Shown one piece after another: positions 11,995-24,589 of a stretch of DNA of 64,000 nucleotides (positions are counted from its first letter, which is position 1; each line of letters starts with the position of its first letter). The position numbers and the translations under genes are program-made. The notes below the pieces were generated by a model, which ran no database searches, was not told where the DNA came from, and was given only the letters and a program-made list of their open reading frames with translations. Source of the DNA: Echinometra lucunter (Eukaryota > Echinodermata > Echinoidea > Camarodonta > Echinometridae); contig JAPZVO010000046.1 in the NCBI GenBank assembly GCA_029962745.1, forward strand, positions 60,001 through 124,000, read 5' to 3'.

Positions 11995-13293
11995 TTATTG
12001 CGCACTAAAGATTTTCTCAAGCTTATAGTGCTTGGAGTTGGCCTAATTATTGTTCCAAATATTAATGTACAAATAAAAAAAAATATCAATTTCCATAGCA
12101 TTTTTTATAATTTCAATCTTTCAAATTTTAGAAAGTACTAAATGTTTTGTTTTTTTTTTCAGAATACGACTTGTTCAATTTTGTCTCATTCTCCTATTCT
12201 ATGCCAGAAGATGATTTTTGATTGCTTCACAACAACTGTTATGACAAAATGGTTTTTCAAGGAGGGGAATGGGAGACTGTTTTGCAGACTCATGTCGACT
12301 GGACTGAAAAGCTTACAACATTTGTGATTTTGTAGTAACAGATGTTAGAATAACATGATCCAGGCACGTCTCACGAGCAGATTTAGATTTGAGGCTTAAT
12401 ATTCAAGGAAAGCAGAAATTTTATGAGAGAATTGGTAGATAATAGAGTTGCATTGTTAGCATATTTTCACTTGTTCTGATTGTTGAGTATTCTTAAAACA
12501 AATGTCTTAGCATTGTTCGAGTTCATCAAAAAAACGGTGTTAGATTAAACGCACGATATGACCAATTGTATGCTTATTTTATGAAGCATTTGATGTTTAA
12601 TTTTCATGGATGAAAAGTTTCAAATCATTCACATGGTTTTTTTTTTCGTACAGGATATAATAGATGTAGAGAGTGGTAACTATGTTTTCATAATTTCAGT
12701 TTTTCAATTTTTCTATAGATCTTACTAATCTTAATAATCTTACTAATATTAAATTATGTTTACCTGTTACTAATAACATGAATAATAAAAGAGGAACTTT
12801 CAGGGAGCGAAAAGGGAGACTGCGTTAACTAAGATAGTGTTTGCACATATTGTTGCCAATAAATAGGGTGGAAACTTCAAAATGTTCTACGATTATATTC
12901 TTTCAACAAAATGACTGTTAACTGAGCTCTTAAAGGGCCTTCTGTTTACAAATTATTCCCTTTTTGCTTCATATTTTGCTTGAACACTGGTGAAAGGTAT
13001 TCATTAATCTACTTTGTGAGAATTTTACTGATTCTTTTGTGGTTGTCCCATTTCACCCCTCTCGATGTCCCATTGCACCCTGGGGTGTCCCATGTTACCC
13101 CAAAATTAAGGGTTTCAAAATCATTAATTACACGAAAAAGCATAATGCAGGGTATCACTAGATACTTTATTATAAACTTCAGTGTCTATAGTACATATAT
13201 TATGATTATGACCTAGCTTGACAAAATATTCAAAAGTTAAAAGGAATCTTTCCTGATATTGTGAAAATGTCCCATTTCACCCCGGTCTCCCCT

Positions 13294-13805
13294 CCCCCCC
13301 CCCCCCCCCGATCATTTGTTGGCAGGCCGGTTTATCTAAAGATATAGGATTGAATAAGCATTTTATATAGAGATTTTGTGTTAATCGTGTACAAATTATT
13401 GTGTTTCATTGTGTGTGAATGAGTCTTTGTGAAGTTTCACGTAATCACAATTTGTCCAATTTGTTGTGGGCTGAGTATTTCAAAAGCAATTCATGTGTTT
13501 GTGCTAACTTCGACAGAATCCTACCAGGGAATATTGGTACATTTCTTTCTTCTTGTATCATATTTACCATACGTTGTTATTTCTTTTAATCATTCATTTC
13601 TCTCTTACATTATTAATACTAAGATTTCCTACCATGATATTATCAACTCTTCTACGCATAATATGACATTTTCTTTTCTCAAAAATGATCACTGCTGGGT
13701 TAGCAATATGGCGGAGCGATCGTAGGACACACACCGCTCATGATCAGGGTCAGCAAATTTCATTTTGATCAGTTTATTTGAGGAGTCTGGACATACATTT
13801 TGAAT
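13294..13805. other. Poly(C) tract and LINE 5' flank
   Basis: A poly(C) run (about 13294-13309) is followed by AT-rich DNA. The last 100 or so bases, including a GCGATCGTAGGACACACACC segment, are probably the 5' UTR of the Tx1-type LINE. The true 5' end of that LINE was not located. Confidence 0.4.
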
Positions 13806-13872
13806 ATGGGGGACAGTAAGAAAACACCGAGGATGGAATGCTTTCGGAAATTCTCCGGCAAAGAAGAAATTC

Positions 13873-14647
13873 ATGGCGGAGAAAGTTGATACAGCCTACT
13901 CATCAAACTATATGGATGCAGCTATGTGTACGGAAACTCCCGTCCCCGGGGCCAGGACTGCTCCGGTCGACGCAAGTGAGGCGCCAGCATGGTTCTGGAG
14001 ATTCGAGCAGAGAGAAGAGGTGAAATTTCAAGACGTGTTGAAGGAATGCAGTGAGGCACACGCAAGTATGCGTTTTGATATCAATAATCTGATGGACGAA
14101 ATGTCTAAGATTACACAGGCCCTCAAAGATTAAAATAGATGAATTAGAAAACAGAGGTCGCCGCAACAATATTGTGCTGTTTAACATTCCAGAATGTATG
14201 GAGGGAAATAAGTGTGCTGCATTCGTAACAAGTTTAATCTCAGAAGCTTCATCATACAGGGGGATGTCAATGTGGCCAAAGAGATTCAGCGCACTCACAG
14301 ATCAGAAAAAAAAGGCACACAGCTACGCCTGGGTCCGGGGGAGAAAGGGTTCGCCCTCGCCTCATACACGTGGGCTTCGCTTCCCTCCTAGCCAAGGAGA
14401 AATCAAAAAAGTGTCTGAGAGAGCTGTTCAAGCACAAGAATTTGAGCCCCAACAACGCCCGTTTTTCATCTCTGATGATTACTCCAGGAAAGTTCAACAG
14501 CTCAGGAAAGAGAAAGTCCAATAGTTAAAGCGCCTGCGCAAAGAAGGGAAAAGCTTACTTGCCTACCCAGCTGAAATCTGCATCCAAGATCCTGGAACAG
14601 CGATCACCACGATTCAAAGCCAAGAACATTCATTGCATAGTTGCTGA
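13873..14647 (+). pseudogene. Tx1-type LINE ORF1 (RNA-binding protein), broken
   Basis: The N-terminal part (from ATG 13873) ends at a frameshift near 14131. The frame then continues with KIDELENRGRRNNIVLFNIP, a typical L1/Tx1 ORF1p element between the coiled coil and the RRM. Further on, FFISDDYSRKVQQLRK resembles the strand and helix preceding the C-terminal domain. A TAG at 14522-14524 interrupts the frame, which then runs on to LLAYPAEICI, the usual end-of-ORF1 motif region, and closes at 14645-14647. Family members coat LINE RNA and act as chaperones. An upstream ATG at 13806 in another frame could be the original start after another shift. Confidence 0.75.
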
Positions 14648-15177
14648 CACTTTGAAAATATCGGCTATAACCTCATATTAACTGCAGACGATAACTCATG
14701 ACTGAAAAGCCGAAACGCCAAAGTGACCTTTTTTAGGTCTTTGTCACTTTCCAAGTGGAAGTCTCACTTAGCCACTTTGTTATGAACTGTCGTGTCCTCA
14801 TATGTACGTACATGTAACACAATTTAATATTTCATAATGGTTTTGTATTTGATACTGTTCACCTTCCATTTTTCTAAGTTTTAATGTTGCCTAGGAGCTG
14901 CTGGGGGTATTGGGTGCCTCGCTATATTTGTGACATATCTTCCCCACTTTCATCAATTCTATGTTCAATAAAGAAGTCGCAAATAAGTGAATATACTGGT
15001 GCCCCCAGCTCTGGGCCAAGGTGTTAAACTCCAAGTAAAGTTTGTCATGTGTTGCTGACCCTGACCCACCCATGGTTGGAGCTGTGGATTAACTTGAGGC
15101 TCCTTCTGGGTGATTGCCTTTGCCCTGTTTTTGTTTTGTTTTTTTTTTTTGCTTTTTTTTTTGTTTTGCTTTTTTTT

Positions 15178-16955
15178 CTTTCCCCCCTTTCTTTTTTTTT
15201 TTTTTTTGGGGGGGGGGGGGGGGGGGAGGAATGGGGTCTTGGCCTGTTTGTTCGTTTGTTTTTTAAAGTGTTATAAATTTACCTTCTATGCTTTTGGTAC
15301 TTGATTACATGTATTTGTAGAAAAATGTTTTTCCAGTGTACAGGTGTGCAATATGTTTGATCATTTTTGTCATATAAAATTGCTTTGAAAATTAGCACTT
15401 TTAATTGCAGAGAGCTGTAGGATAAATTCAAAAGGAAGAAAATATTTAGGTTCCTCCACCAGAGGAAAGATGATATACTTCTGCTACAAGAAACCCACCC
15501 AGTAGATGAAAATATGCAAATGTGGAAAGTTGAGTGGGGAGGACAATTGATATTAAATAGTGGCACTTCCAACTCAAGAGGTGTTGCTGTCCTTCTCAGA
15601 CCGGGTCTTGATGCAAACCTCTCATATTTTTTCTGATAGTGATGGCAGATATATCATTTTAAATGTATGCATAGGTGATCTGGCTTTCACAGTCTTAAAT
15701 ATTTATGCCCCTAACCAGGATAGCCCTGATTTCTTTTTGGACCTTTTCTCGATTACTGAGGAGCACAACTTTTTTTTTTTCCTTCCCCCATTTCTTTTTT
15801 TTTGGGGGGGGGGGGGGGGAGGAATGGGGTCTTGGCCTGTTTGTTCGTTTGTTTTTTAAAGTGTTATAAATTTACCTTCTATGCTTTTGGTACTTGATTA
15901 CATGTATTTGTAGAAAAATGTTTTTCCAGTGTACAGGTGTGCAATATGTTTGATCATTTTTATCATATAAAATTGCTTTGAAAATTAGCACTTTTAATTG
16001 CAGAGAGCTGTAAGATAAATTCAAAAGGAAGAAAATATTTAGGTTCCTCCACCAGAGGAAAGATGATATACTTCTGCTACAAGAAACCCACCCAGTAGAT
16101 GAAAATATGCAAATGTGGAAAGTTGAGTGGGGAGGACAATTGATATTAAATAGTGGCACTTCCAACTCAAGAGGTGTTGCTGTCCTTCTCAGACCGGGCC
16201 TTGATGCAAACCTCTCATATTTTTTCTGATAGTGATGGCAGATATATCATTTTAAATGTATGCATAGGTGATCTGGCTTTCACAGTCTTAAATATTTATG
16301 CCCCTAACCAGGATAGCCCTGATTTCTTTTTGGACCTTTTCTCGATTACTGAGGAGCACAACTTTTTTTTTTCCTTCCCCCATTTCTTTTTTTTTTGGGG
16401 GGGGGGGGGGGAGGAATGGGGTCTTGGCCTGTTTGTTCGTTTGTTTTTTAAAGTGTTATAAATTTACCTTCTATGCTTTTGGTACTTGATTACATGTATT
16501 TGTAGAAAAATGTTTTTCCAGTGTACAGGTGTGCAATATGTTTGATCATTTTTATCATATAAAATTGCTTTGAAAATTAGCACTTTTAATTGCAGAGAGC
16601 TGTAAGATAAATTCAAAAGGAAGAAAATATTTAGGTTCCTCCACCAGAGGAAAGATGATATACTTCTGCTGCAAGAAACCCACCCAGTAGATGAAAATAT
16701 GCAAATGTGGAAAGTTGAGTGGGGAGGACAATTGATATTAAATAGTGGCACTTCCAACTCAAGAGGTGTTGCTGTCCTTCTCAGACCGGGTCTTGATGCA
16801 AACCTCTCATATTTTTTCTGATAGTGATGGCAGATATATCATTTTAAATGTATGCATAGGTGATCTGGCTTTCACAGTCTTAAATATTTATGCCCCTAAC
16901 CAGGATAGCCCTGATTTCTTTTTGGACCTTTTCTCGATTACTGAGGAGCACAACT
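15178..16955 (+). repeat. Tandem triplication of the LINE endonuclease start
   Basis: Three head-to-tail copies of a 592-593-bp unit (about 15178-15770, 15771-16363 and 16364-16955). Each starts in a T-tract/G-tract junction, passes through the ORF2 leader and ends with the endonuclease sequence up to 'GAGGAGCACAACT'. Only the third copy continues into the rest of ORF2. The copies differ at a few single bases. All three carry the same stop after ISTFNCREL and the same endonuclease frameshift, so the multiplication happened after the LINE had already decayed. Confidence 0.92.
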
Positions 16956-18413
16956 GCATGAATGTAATTATGGGTGGTGATTTAAATATAGCAGTTGGTC
17001 CTTTAGACAATAAAGGCTCCTGTTCACACCATTCTAATGCAAAAGCAAAGGAAATATTTTATCTTCTTGCAGAAGAATACAATTTTAATGATATCTGGCA
17101 TTCATTACATCCGAGAGAAAAAGCATACACAAGACATCAGCACTCTCCTGTGGCCCTCTCTAGACTAGATTATTTGTATGTCTCAAGTAATATTTTGTCA
17201 AATGTGGCTTGGTGTACCATTTCTAATGGTTTAGCTTTAGATCGCTTCATGGATTTTTCACTATGTACCCCTGATAGAGGCAGAGTTTACTGGAAATTAA
17301 ATTGCAGCCTGTTACAGAATGATTTTGAATTTATAAAAGTTATTAAATAAAAAATGGTAAAATCTAAAAATGATAATGCTACTTCGCCTAGTAATCCACA
17401 CATCCTCTGGGATTCACTTAAGTGTACCATTGCAGGCTACTGCATGGAATACTCGGCTAGGAAAGTAAAAGAGAAGAATTGTGCTAAATTAAAATTACAC
17501 CAAGAAATTTATTTTTTAAAAAAGACTTTAAACAACTCAAGCAATGATCAGAAATTCTTGAAAGAATTTGGGCTTTAGACACATACACACAAAAAAGAAA
17601 AGAAATTTATGATTTCAAAACAAGTGGTGCTATCATACGGTCCCGTGCAAGGTGGGCAGAAGAAGGGGAGAAAAGTACCAAATACTTCCGTAACCTAGAG
17701 AAACGAAGGGCAGAAAAGAAAAATATTTATAAATTGAAGACCAATGATGGCACGACACTCACTAATACCAGTGAAGTTATGGAAGAATTACATGATTTCT
17801 ACTCCAAACTATGCTCATCTAACTGGAATGAAAATTCAGTTAATGACACTGATGAGTTTTTAAACAATATAGAAATTCCACAACTTTCTGAAGAACAAAG
17901 GGGAAAACTAATTTAGCCTTTTACCAAACTGAGATTTTAATGCTTTGAAATCCATGCCTTCAAATAGCTGCCCTCGTGTGGATGGTCTGCCAAAAGAATT
18001 TTATGTCTCATTTTTCGATGAAATGTGGGATATGTTAATTGATTCTTTCAGTTATGGATTTACAACTGGTATTAGACACAATCTCAGAAAATGGTTGTGA
18101 TAATGCTTATCCCCAAACAGGATAAAGATCATATGTATATTAGGAATTATAGACCTATCTCTCTCTTCTCTGTTGATTAGGATAATCGCTAAATGTTTTG
18201 CTTTGAGGTTAAGTTTATTTTGGCAGATATTACGCACAGAGTCCAGTCGGGATTTTTAAAAGGCAGCAATATACATGTAGCTCACAATATAAGACTCATT
18301 ATCGATTTAATAGATTATACAAATACACAAGATATTCCTGGAACCCTGTTACTTTTAGATATCGAAAAATCTTTTGACAGCGTAGAACATGAGTATTTGT
18401 TTAAAACCTTATA
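15390..18413 (+). pseudogene. Tx1-type LINE ORF2, piece A (APE endonuclease and RT start), broken
   Basis: The endonuclease start ISTFNCREL lies near 15390 and repeats in each tandem copy. ILLLQETHPV follows, then LNIYAPNQDSPDFF in another frame. The full-length third copy reads on through IMGGDLNIAVGPLDNK and LSRLDYLYVS (the GD and SRLD motifs of APE-type endonucleases) to 17350. Linker and RT segments follow: RARWAEEGEKSTKYFRNLEK near 17643, FYSKLC, then NYRPISL near 18145 and LLLLDIEKSFDSVEHEYL at about 18348-18406, the RT motif A region. Multiple stops and shifts are present. The sequence is cut at 18413, immediately after FKTL, by the Harbinger-like element. Confidence 0.85.
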
Positions 18414-19761
18414 GGCCAGAATTCACAAAGGTGGTTTCAGTCAAAACCGTGGTCTAAACCATGGTTTCAAACCACGGTTCAGACCACGGTTTCAAAATTG
18501 TGATTCACAAAGGTGGTTTCAAGTGAAACCACGGTTTCATCCCCTGCTTTTACGTCATAATTTTGAGTCAACTGTTTGGGGTGGTCTGAAACTGTGGTTT
18601 CAGATGAAACCATGGTTTTGACTGGTTTTAACCAATCAGAGTGCAGCATTTTGTGCAGCAGACAGCCACCGGCGGTCAGCGTAGCGAAAAGATTTTTGGG
18701 GGGCAGCAAGACTTGAGGAACCAAGCCTATTTTCCCGAGCCCTAGCTAGAATGAAATCGTAAGTAATTTACCAGTTCCTAGAGATTTCTAATTCATACCA
18801 AAAAGTTTGTTGCATTTTGTGAGTCTGTCTATCCACGCGCGCGCGTGCCAAACCTTCTCCATAGACCTGTGTACATTAATTACAAAAATACTGAATTTCT
18901 ACTTATATAATTGCCTGTATCTTTAACATTTATCAACGAATCGAACCAGTTGAAAAAAAAATTGAATATTGAATCGACCTCTAAAATACTTTCTATACAA
19001 TTTCAGTCATATCTTATGTAGAATTCCGGCCTTTTTGGTTTGTAAACACCCTTCTTTTTGTTTTCACAGAAAATAAAGAAGCCCCAAATAACACGTATTT
19101 CTATGGGGAAAGATGTCGAACCACTGTGACAAGGTGTTCTTTGTTGATTGGTTAGAAGTGTTTCTTATGGCGGAAATGAACCAGTTGAAATATCTAACAG
19201 AAGAGTACGAGTCCGTTGTGTGACCTATCTATTCTTCCTTCCTATTGGTTGTATGGAATTCTGGCCTTTTTGATTAATATAAGTGCTTATTTTGGTTTGT
19301 CATCGCACACATATCGAGAACATACTTGCGTGCGCACTGTACCTACCATAGACATACATGCGTCTGACTAGACCAGCGCGCACAGCGAGCAGTGTCTTTC
19401 TGGTGACCTTCATCTACGCAGATGCAACAAATCAGGCAAAACTTTTTGACATGGAAATTCTCTTTTCTTCATATTTGTACGTATTTTGTTGTACAGAAAA
19501 GTAAAAATGATGATATAAAAGCATGCTGTTTGGAGCAGAGCGCCAGTGTGGAGCTCAGTGGAGCATAATCGCAAGCAGGTTAATTTTTCAGTCCCAGGTG
19601 TTTATTTTTGTGTCCCTTCATCACAACGAGTTGAAGACTGAATGGAGATCGAGTAAGGCTGGACTCCTGGCGTAAGACTTGAACTCGGGTCTCGGCTAAT
19701 AGTAATAATATCCAGCCTGCATTAATGAATCAAAATCTCATTATTATGATAATGAACAATT

Positions 19762-20408
19762 CGTCCCTGTTTTCACGAAGTGACGGATGAGCGCGCAACT
19801 TTAAAAAAGTTAGTTTTGAGTAAATCGCTTTCAAAGTTTCAGACCTCAATCTCAACCTCTTTAATGTATGAAGGGTAAATAAATTTTATATCCTCGTATA
19901 GGGCATATTCTGGACAATTTTCATTATCAATCATTTGCTTATTCTTTTTATATTTTAAAAGAAAACGAGGTGTAAACAATGCCATCATTTCGTGAAAACA
20001 AAAATTCAAGGTTCCACTGTGATTTTGTTTTCACGAAGTAACGGATCTCATCCGCATGCGTGTTAAACAAATGGGACTTGATGAGCGCGCATTTGACCTA
20101 ATTCTGCGCGATCACGTATTCAAAGCGAAGACGCGCTCTTTTATGTGTTTTCACGAAGTGACGGAACTCAGCCGCACACGTAAAGCATATGGGACGGCTG
20201 AAAGCCGTCACTTCGTGAAAACAGAAAATCCTTTTACTAGGTATTTTCTTGTTGACGTCATTGCCATAGTTACGTAATTAGACGTTATTACGGTCTGAAA
20301 CTCTGTGAAGTTCAAGATGTTAGTGAAAGATGTCCAAAAATGCAAAAAACTCAAAATTGAAAAATTTTCGATTTTCGTTGTATCCGTCACTTCGTGAAAA
20401 CAGGGACG
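19762..20408 (+). mobile_element. 647-bp MITE, copy 1 (CGTCCCTG...CAGGGACG)
   Basis: The inverted ends start CGTCCCTGTTTTCACGAAGT. The 18-bp word GTTTTCACGAAGTGACGG or its complement occurs about six times: at both ends, near 20027, 20147 and 20207, and in degenerate form near 19984. A nearly identical copy of exactly the same length lies in reverse at 57961-58607. There is no transposase, so it is non-autonomous. Flanking bases are AAT/ATT. Confidence 0.88.
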
Positions 20409-20518
20409 AATTATTGCACATTCACTTGGTCTTGGGTGCTATAATGCACTTTCATATCACACGCGACGCACGTAGACCTAACGTTAGACTTGGATCTAGA
20501 TCTAGATCTAGACCGAAA

Positions 20519-20643
20519 TGTCCTGTCTCTAGTAACAGTCGTCGTTAGCCTCATATATTGGTAGGGTCGGCACTCCTCCTTTTTAGAAAGGAGTGCCGAC
20601 CCTACCAGAATACGAGGCTAACGACGACTATTAGAGACAGAAC
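20519..20643. repeat. Near-perfect long hairpin (arms ~55 bp)
   Basis: The arms pair across a short loop near 20576-20587. GTAGGGTCGGCACTCC on the left faces GGAGTGCCGACCCTAC on the right, and the pairing extends outward through GTCGTCGTTAGCCTC to TCTGTCTCTA with a few mismatches. It is flanked by GATCTA-rich sequence. It is probably a small foldback element, but it would form a strong RNA hairpin if transcribed. Confidence 0.85.
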
Positions 20644-22950
20644 ACTTCAGTCTAATCTCGATCTAACTTTAGGCCTAGTCTACTCTAGTCTAGGTCTATT
20701 TCCAGTTGAATTGAAAATGAAAATGTTTGAAATGAATGAATCTGCTTCAAATTTCACAAAGCATGGATGGTCAGCAACATGTGATAGACTCTAATGTAGA
20801 GTCGAGTCTTAAATCTAGATCTGCACAATTTTTGACCTGAATTTGAATAAAGTCTTTCCAAGCCAAGGGAACGTCCATTTAATTTTTGCTTTGAAAGTTT
20901 GATCTTGATGTCGTTGCTCAGTACCCCCCCCCCCCCCCCCCCCTCGCCAGGCCCTGCTGCGCGCTGTGTGCTACGTGATTCGCTCTCTGCATCAGTGCAT
21001 GTAGATTCTGCTTTCTGTTCCTAAACTAAAGCTAGAATCTACATGTATATCATGAATCATGTCATACTTGCTAACTCTACCGATCTAGGCGGTAATCTAT
21101 AGACCACCGTAGGTCAAAACGGTGTTTTGAATAGCGAAACTAATTGCCAACGCAAACGCAAAATATATTGACTAGATCTATAATAGAGAAGAAAAGTTTT
21201 CATTTTACTTACCAGCAATGTTCCTGAGGCTCTCCATTTCCCCTTTCTGCTTCATATCTGATGAATGAACTGAAAAATAGTGAATTTGAAGAAGAAAACT
21301 GACGCTTATCAGACTTGACAGCATTCCGTCGAGTAACCAAAAGAAAAGCATGCTATGCAGTTTCGGTACAGAATTGTCACTTTTGTGGGACGAGGTCAAT
21401 TCATTGACCATGTACACAGGATTTCTCATGGAATTTGACACTTCCCTTGCTGTATAGATCTATACTAGAAACACCAAAATAATGTAGTAATCTGTGATGT
21501 AGCAATCTAAGTTTTTGCTAACTTTACATGTAGACCCATCTATAATGTGGGATAACACAGGAAAGTTTGCAAAAATTTAGATTGTTGGCTTAAGGATGGC
21601 ACAATGCGCACATGAAGTGAAGCGAACCGTCGGAGGACCGTACTGAGCAACAAAATCGGAGGCCGAAGCTGTGTAAAGCAAGGTTTCCTTGGTCCAATTT
21701 TATTCCAGTGCAGTTGAAAAATTGAATACATGTTGCTGATCATTATGTTAAATTTTTGGAATGCAGACTTGTTCATTACAATTGGAAATATGTGCATGGA
21801 TACGAAAGTGGATTAACGCCTTGAACTGAGACTGAATCTCAAATTCTCAATCACATTAATAAGAAGCATACAGCAGATTGAGAACGACCCTGAAAATTGT
21901 TGATGTACAGTACATGTATGTATTGTATGTACACTCATTTCCAATAATTCTTGCCTTCAATATTTAATTTTGCCTCTAATTCCAACGTTATTTTACATAC
22001 AGAGAGCTGACAGAAAACAGCAAGGTCTCTTGGACCGGAGGAATCGATTTGAATGCACTCTACCTCATCAGCATGCTTGAACGAAATGATCCACCATAGC
22101 TACCTGTGATGTTGCAGGTATTGACTGCTCTATTTTTTTTTTTAAAATACTAGTTAGTTGTTCTCCCTGAATTTGTGCTTTTATTGTTTATCATTTCTCT
22201 CTCTTTTTTTTTTTTTTTTTGGGGGGGGGGGGGGGGGGTGGAATCTTTAAATTATAAGCTGGACTTTATATTTAAGAGAAGTTAATTCTTTTTGATCCTC
22301 AAATAATATTGAACAGAAGAGGGGCATATGAGGAGAAGTTAGTGCTTTGAGATTTGAAAATCAATTTAAATGTGGAGGTTCTTTAATGTATGTCATTGTT
22401 AATTACATGGAATATTTTGAGCAAGAAACTAAACTTATTTTAACATTGTAATCCTTTTGCGGAAGCAAATCTTGGTCTTTAACAGTTCTGATATGCTGAT
22501 AAGTCATCTTGTTATCCTAATCATTTAAAAATGTCATCTTAAGAGAGAATATCACAATACATGTAATTCCAAATTTCATTTTTCCATTTTTTTTACTGCA
22601 AGGAGTGAAAAATTGAGCACCATTCAATTCTCACCATCTGAAAATGACTTGCTTTACTTGTAAAATTGTTCATGCAGCAGTAGCAAGTGTGTTATGAAAA
22701 GAAGGCATAATTTCAGTAATTTTGATATGCTAATAATAAATCACAAATTGATTACTTTTTTCATTTTTTTTTTCTTCTTAAATGTCAAATTAATGATGGA
22801 TAGTTTTGTTTTATTTTTTTCATATACATATATATATATATATATTTCAAATTTAAAGGTCAATATTTCTGAGAAAATATTTTCAACCTGGTATCTGTTG
22901 ATATGTAATTACAGGATCATTCCATAGGATGCATGGTGATGACTGAGGCA
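20644..22950. other. Harbinger-like element interior, no clear gene
   Basis: AT-rich sequence with a poly(C) run (about 20927-20943), a T-tract/G-tract junction (about 22205-22238) and a (TA)n run (22826-22846). No conserved domain was recognised on either strand. Confidence 0.5.
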
Positions 22951-22959
22951 TCAGTATCA

Positions 22960-23170
22960 GAATCATCTGTTTGCAGAGACATCAGAGAGATTTCCAAAGC
23001 TTTTGCAAGAAGGAAAAGAGAATTCATGCAGTTTCCAAGTACGAAAGAAGAGGTCGAATCTACCCATCAGTGATTCTATGAGTATTGTGGATTTCCAGGT
23101 GTCATAGGTGGCATGTAGGTGCTATTAATTGGACTCGTATCAAATTCATGGATCAGAGTTAACTGAAAGA
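22960..23170 (+). pseudogene. Harbinger-type transposase relic
   Basis: One frame reads SVSESSVCRDIREISKAF and then EFMQFPST, like the helix-turn-helix region of PIF/Harbinger (HARBI1-like) transposases. After a TGA, FYEYCGFPGVIGG follows, matching the 'FxxxxGFPGVIGAIDGTHIxI' block that holds the first catalytic Asp. A frameshift then leads to GAINWTRIKF, where the expected IDGTxIKI has become INWTRIKF and the Asp is lost. About 70 codons are recognisable; the rest of the DDE domain was not found. This supports the Harbinger assignment of the surrounding element. Confidence 0.7.
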
Positions 23171-23267
23171 ACTGAAGAGGCAAGGGCATATGGTGCCGGG
23201 TGGCTATATGGAGATAGTGGAATGTGAATAAGTTTTTTTGATAATCATCTGTAATTATCCTTAACCT

Positions 23268-23545
23268 TAAGCAGGGGGGGGGGGGGGGGAGGGTCTGCGA
23301 GATGTTTCGCGTGATATGTCCCTAATATGCAAAGGAGTCGATGCGCCATTTCATGATTTTTTTTTCTTGTTAAGACCCCCCCCCCCCCCCATCTTTTAAG
23401 ACCAAAGTTGCGACCTCAGGGCATGGGTTCGAAGTTACGTAAGAGGGAGGTGGGGGGGGGGGGGGGGGTCACATGCCCCCTTCACTTGTATAATACACAC
23501 ACGAACCCACTCTCTTTTGTACTTGGAGCCCCCCCCCCCCCATTG
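23268..23545. repeat. Cluster of poly(G)/poly(C) tracts
   Basis: Four G or C homopolymer runs of about 10-18 bases lie within 280 bp (near 23274, 23377, 23452 and 23531). No coding sequence is seen. Confidence 0.85.
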
Positions 23546-23552
23546 CAGAGAA

Positions 23553-23765
23553 GTTTGTTATGACAAGGTTTTTCTTTAATTACATATTTTTCTTTGCAAT
23601 ATGAATTAGTCTCATAAGTGCTTTTGATTAGGCAGCTAGATATTGGTGCTGACAAGGTTTGCTTTGTTATGACAAGGTTTGCCTTTAGTTACATATTTTT
23701 CTTTGCAATATGAATTAGTCTCATAAAGTGCTTTTGATTAGGCAGCTAGATATTGGTGCTCTACA
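23553..23765. repeat. Tandem duplication of ~105 bp
   Basis: The segment from TTATGACAAGGTTTTTCTTT to TAGATATTGGTGCT is repeated directly once, with about three differences. Confidence 0.85.
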
Positions 23766-24589
23766 AATACATCAATTAGAGTGGATTGGAATTGCAGTAT
23801 ATCATAATCTGATTTCTGTTGAAAATTTTGGTTCATAATCATAATTTCAAAATGAAAACAGTTTTAAAAAACTAATTTGAATAAATATTTTGAATACAAA
23901 TTGATTGAAATTCTATAGTAGAATCCTATTTAAGGCTATCCTGAATTCATATATTCAGATGAGCTGCACATTGTCTTACTCTTGCAATTATTATTAAAAA
24001 GTAAATAATGATATTTCCTTTTTTACAAGTTCTCAAAACAAATTATAGTTCAGTGTGTATGTGTTAATGAACATTCTTATCACAGTAAATTGTCAATTTG
24101 ATATTGAATCTGGCAAATTGTCTTCTAAAATATTATGTTCAAATTGTCAGAATATGAGTCATGAATAATTAATGAATTTGATAGCCATATGTAATGCAGT
24201 TCATATATGAATCAAATAGTGCTTAAAACCTTAGACAAGAACAAGTCAGCAACACATCACTGTATGCAATTATACAAAAATAGGAATACGCATTAATTTC
24301 AGAACACTCATATTTACAGCTACATATATTACCTACAAGGTTCATATAGTAAAATTTTATATACTATTTCTGTTTATATAGGTGTACATACAGAAAATAT
24401 CCATGTTTAGAGCATGCTCTTCTTTGAGAAATTGTATTCTTAACATATGTTCCTCCCATGCCAATTCAACCATCATTTCCTTGGGTAATACGTGGTGTAC
24501 CATGCAGCCTTTCTTGTTGCCTTGACCTTGTTGACAATACATGTACTGCAAACTTCTTTATGCAGATAATGTAGTGATACTTTTGGTAA
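23766..24589. other. AT-rich interior, nothing recognised
   Basis: No gene, repeat or motif that I can support was seen here. Confidence 0.5.

Larger units (their letters stand above)
8002..13293. mobile_element. DNA transposon with GGGGAGACCGGGG inverted ends (non-coding)
   Basis: The left end at 8003 reads GGGGAGACCGGGGTGAAATG, and the right end near 13265-13293 is its inverted complement. Shorter copies of the same GTCCCATTTCACCCC word recur inside near both ends (about 8437, 8470, 13047 and 13085), as subterminal repeats of a transposase-binding kind would. Without the LTR element and LINE tail inserted in it, the core is about 1.6 kb. No transposase was recognised, so it is probably non-autonomous. 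The right flank is a poly(C) tract, so no target-site duplication can be assigned, and the superfamily is not determined. Confidence 0.65.
13806..18413 (+). mobile_element. Tx1-type LINE, piece A (ORF1 and first part of ORF2)
   Basis: The first of three pieces of one Tx1/L1-group LINE. It carries ORF1 and ORF2 from the endonuclease into the RT fingers, and stops where a Harbinger-like element is inserted. The element continues at 27200-28499 and again at 49773-50545. Both ORFs are broken. Confidence 0.85.

Noticed and set aside
15049..15304. Phe/Gly-rich open frames at the T/G tracts
   Set aside because: They are translations of poly(T)-poly(G) junctions, repeated at 15780 and 16370 with the triplication.
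20056..20277. A conserved peptide shared by 20056-20277 and 58092-58331
   Set aside because: The identity is simply that of two near-identical MITE copies. The frame crosses terminal-type repeat words and shows no domain.
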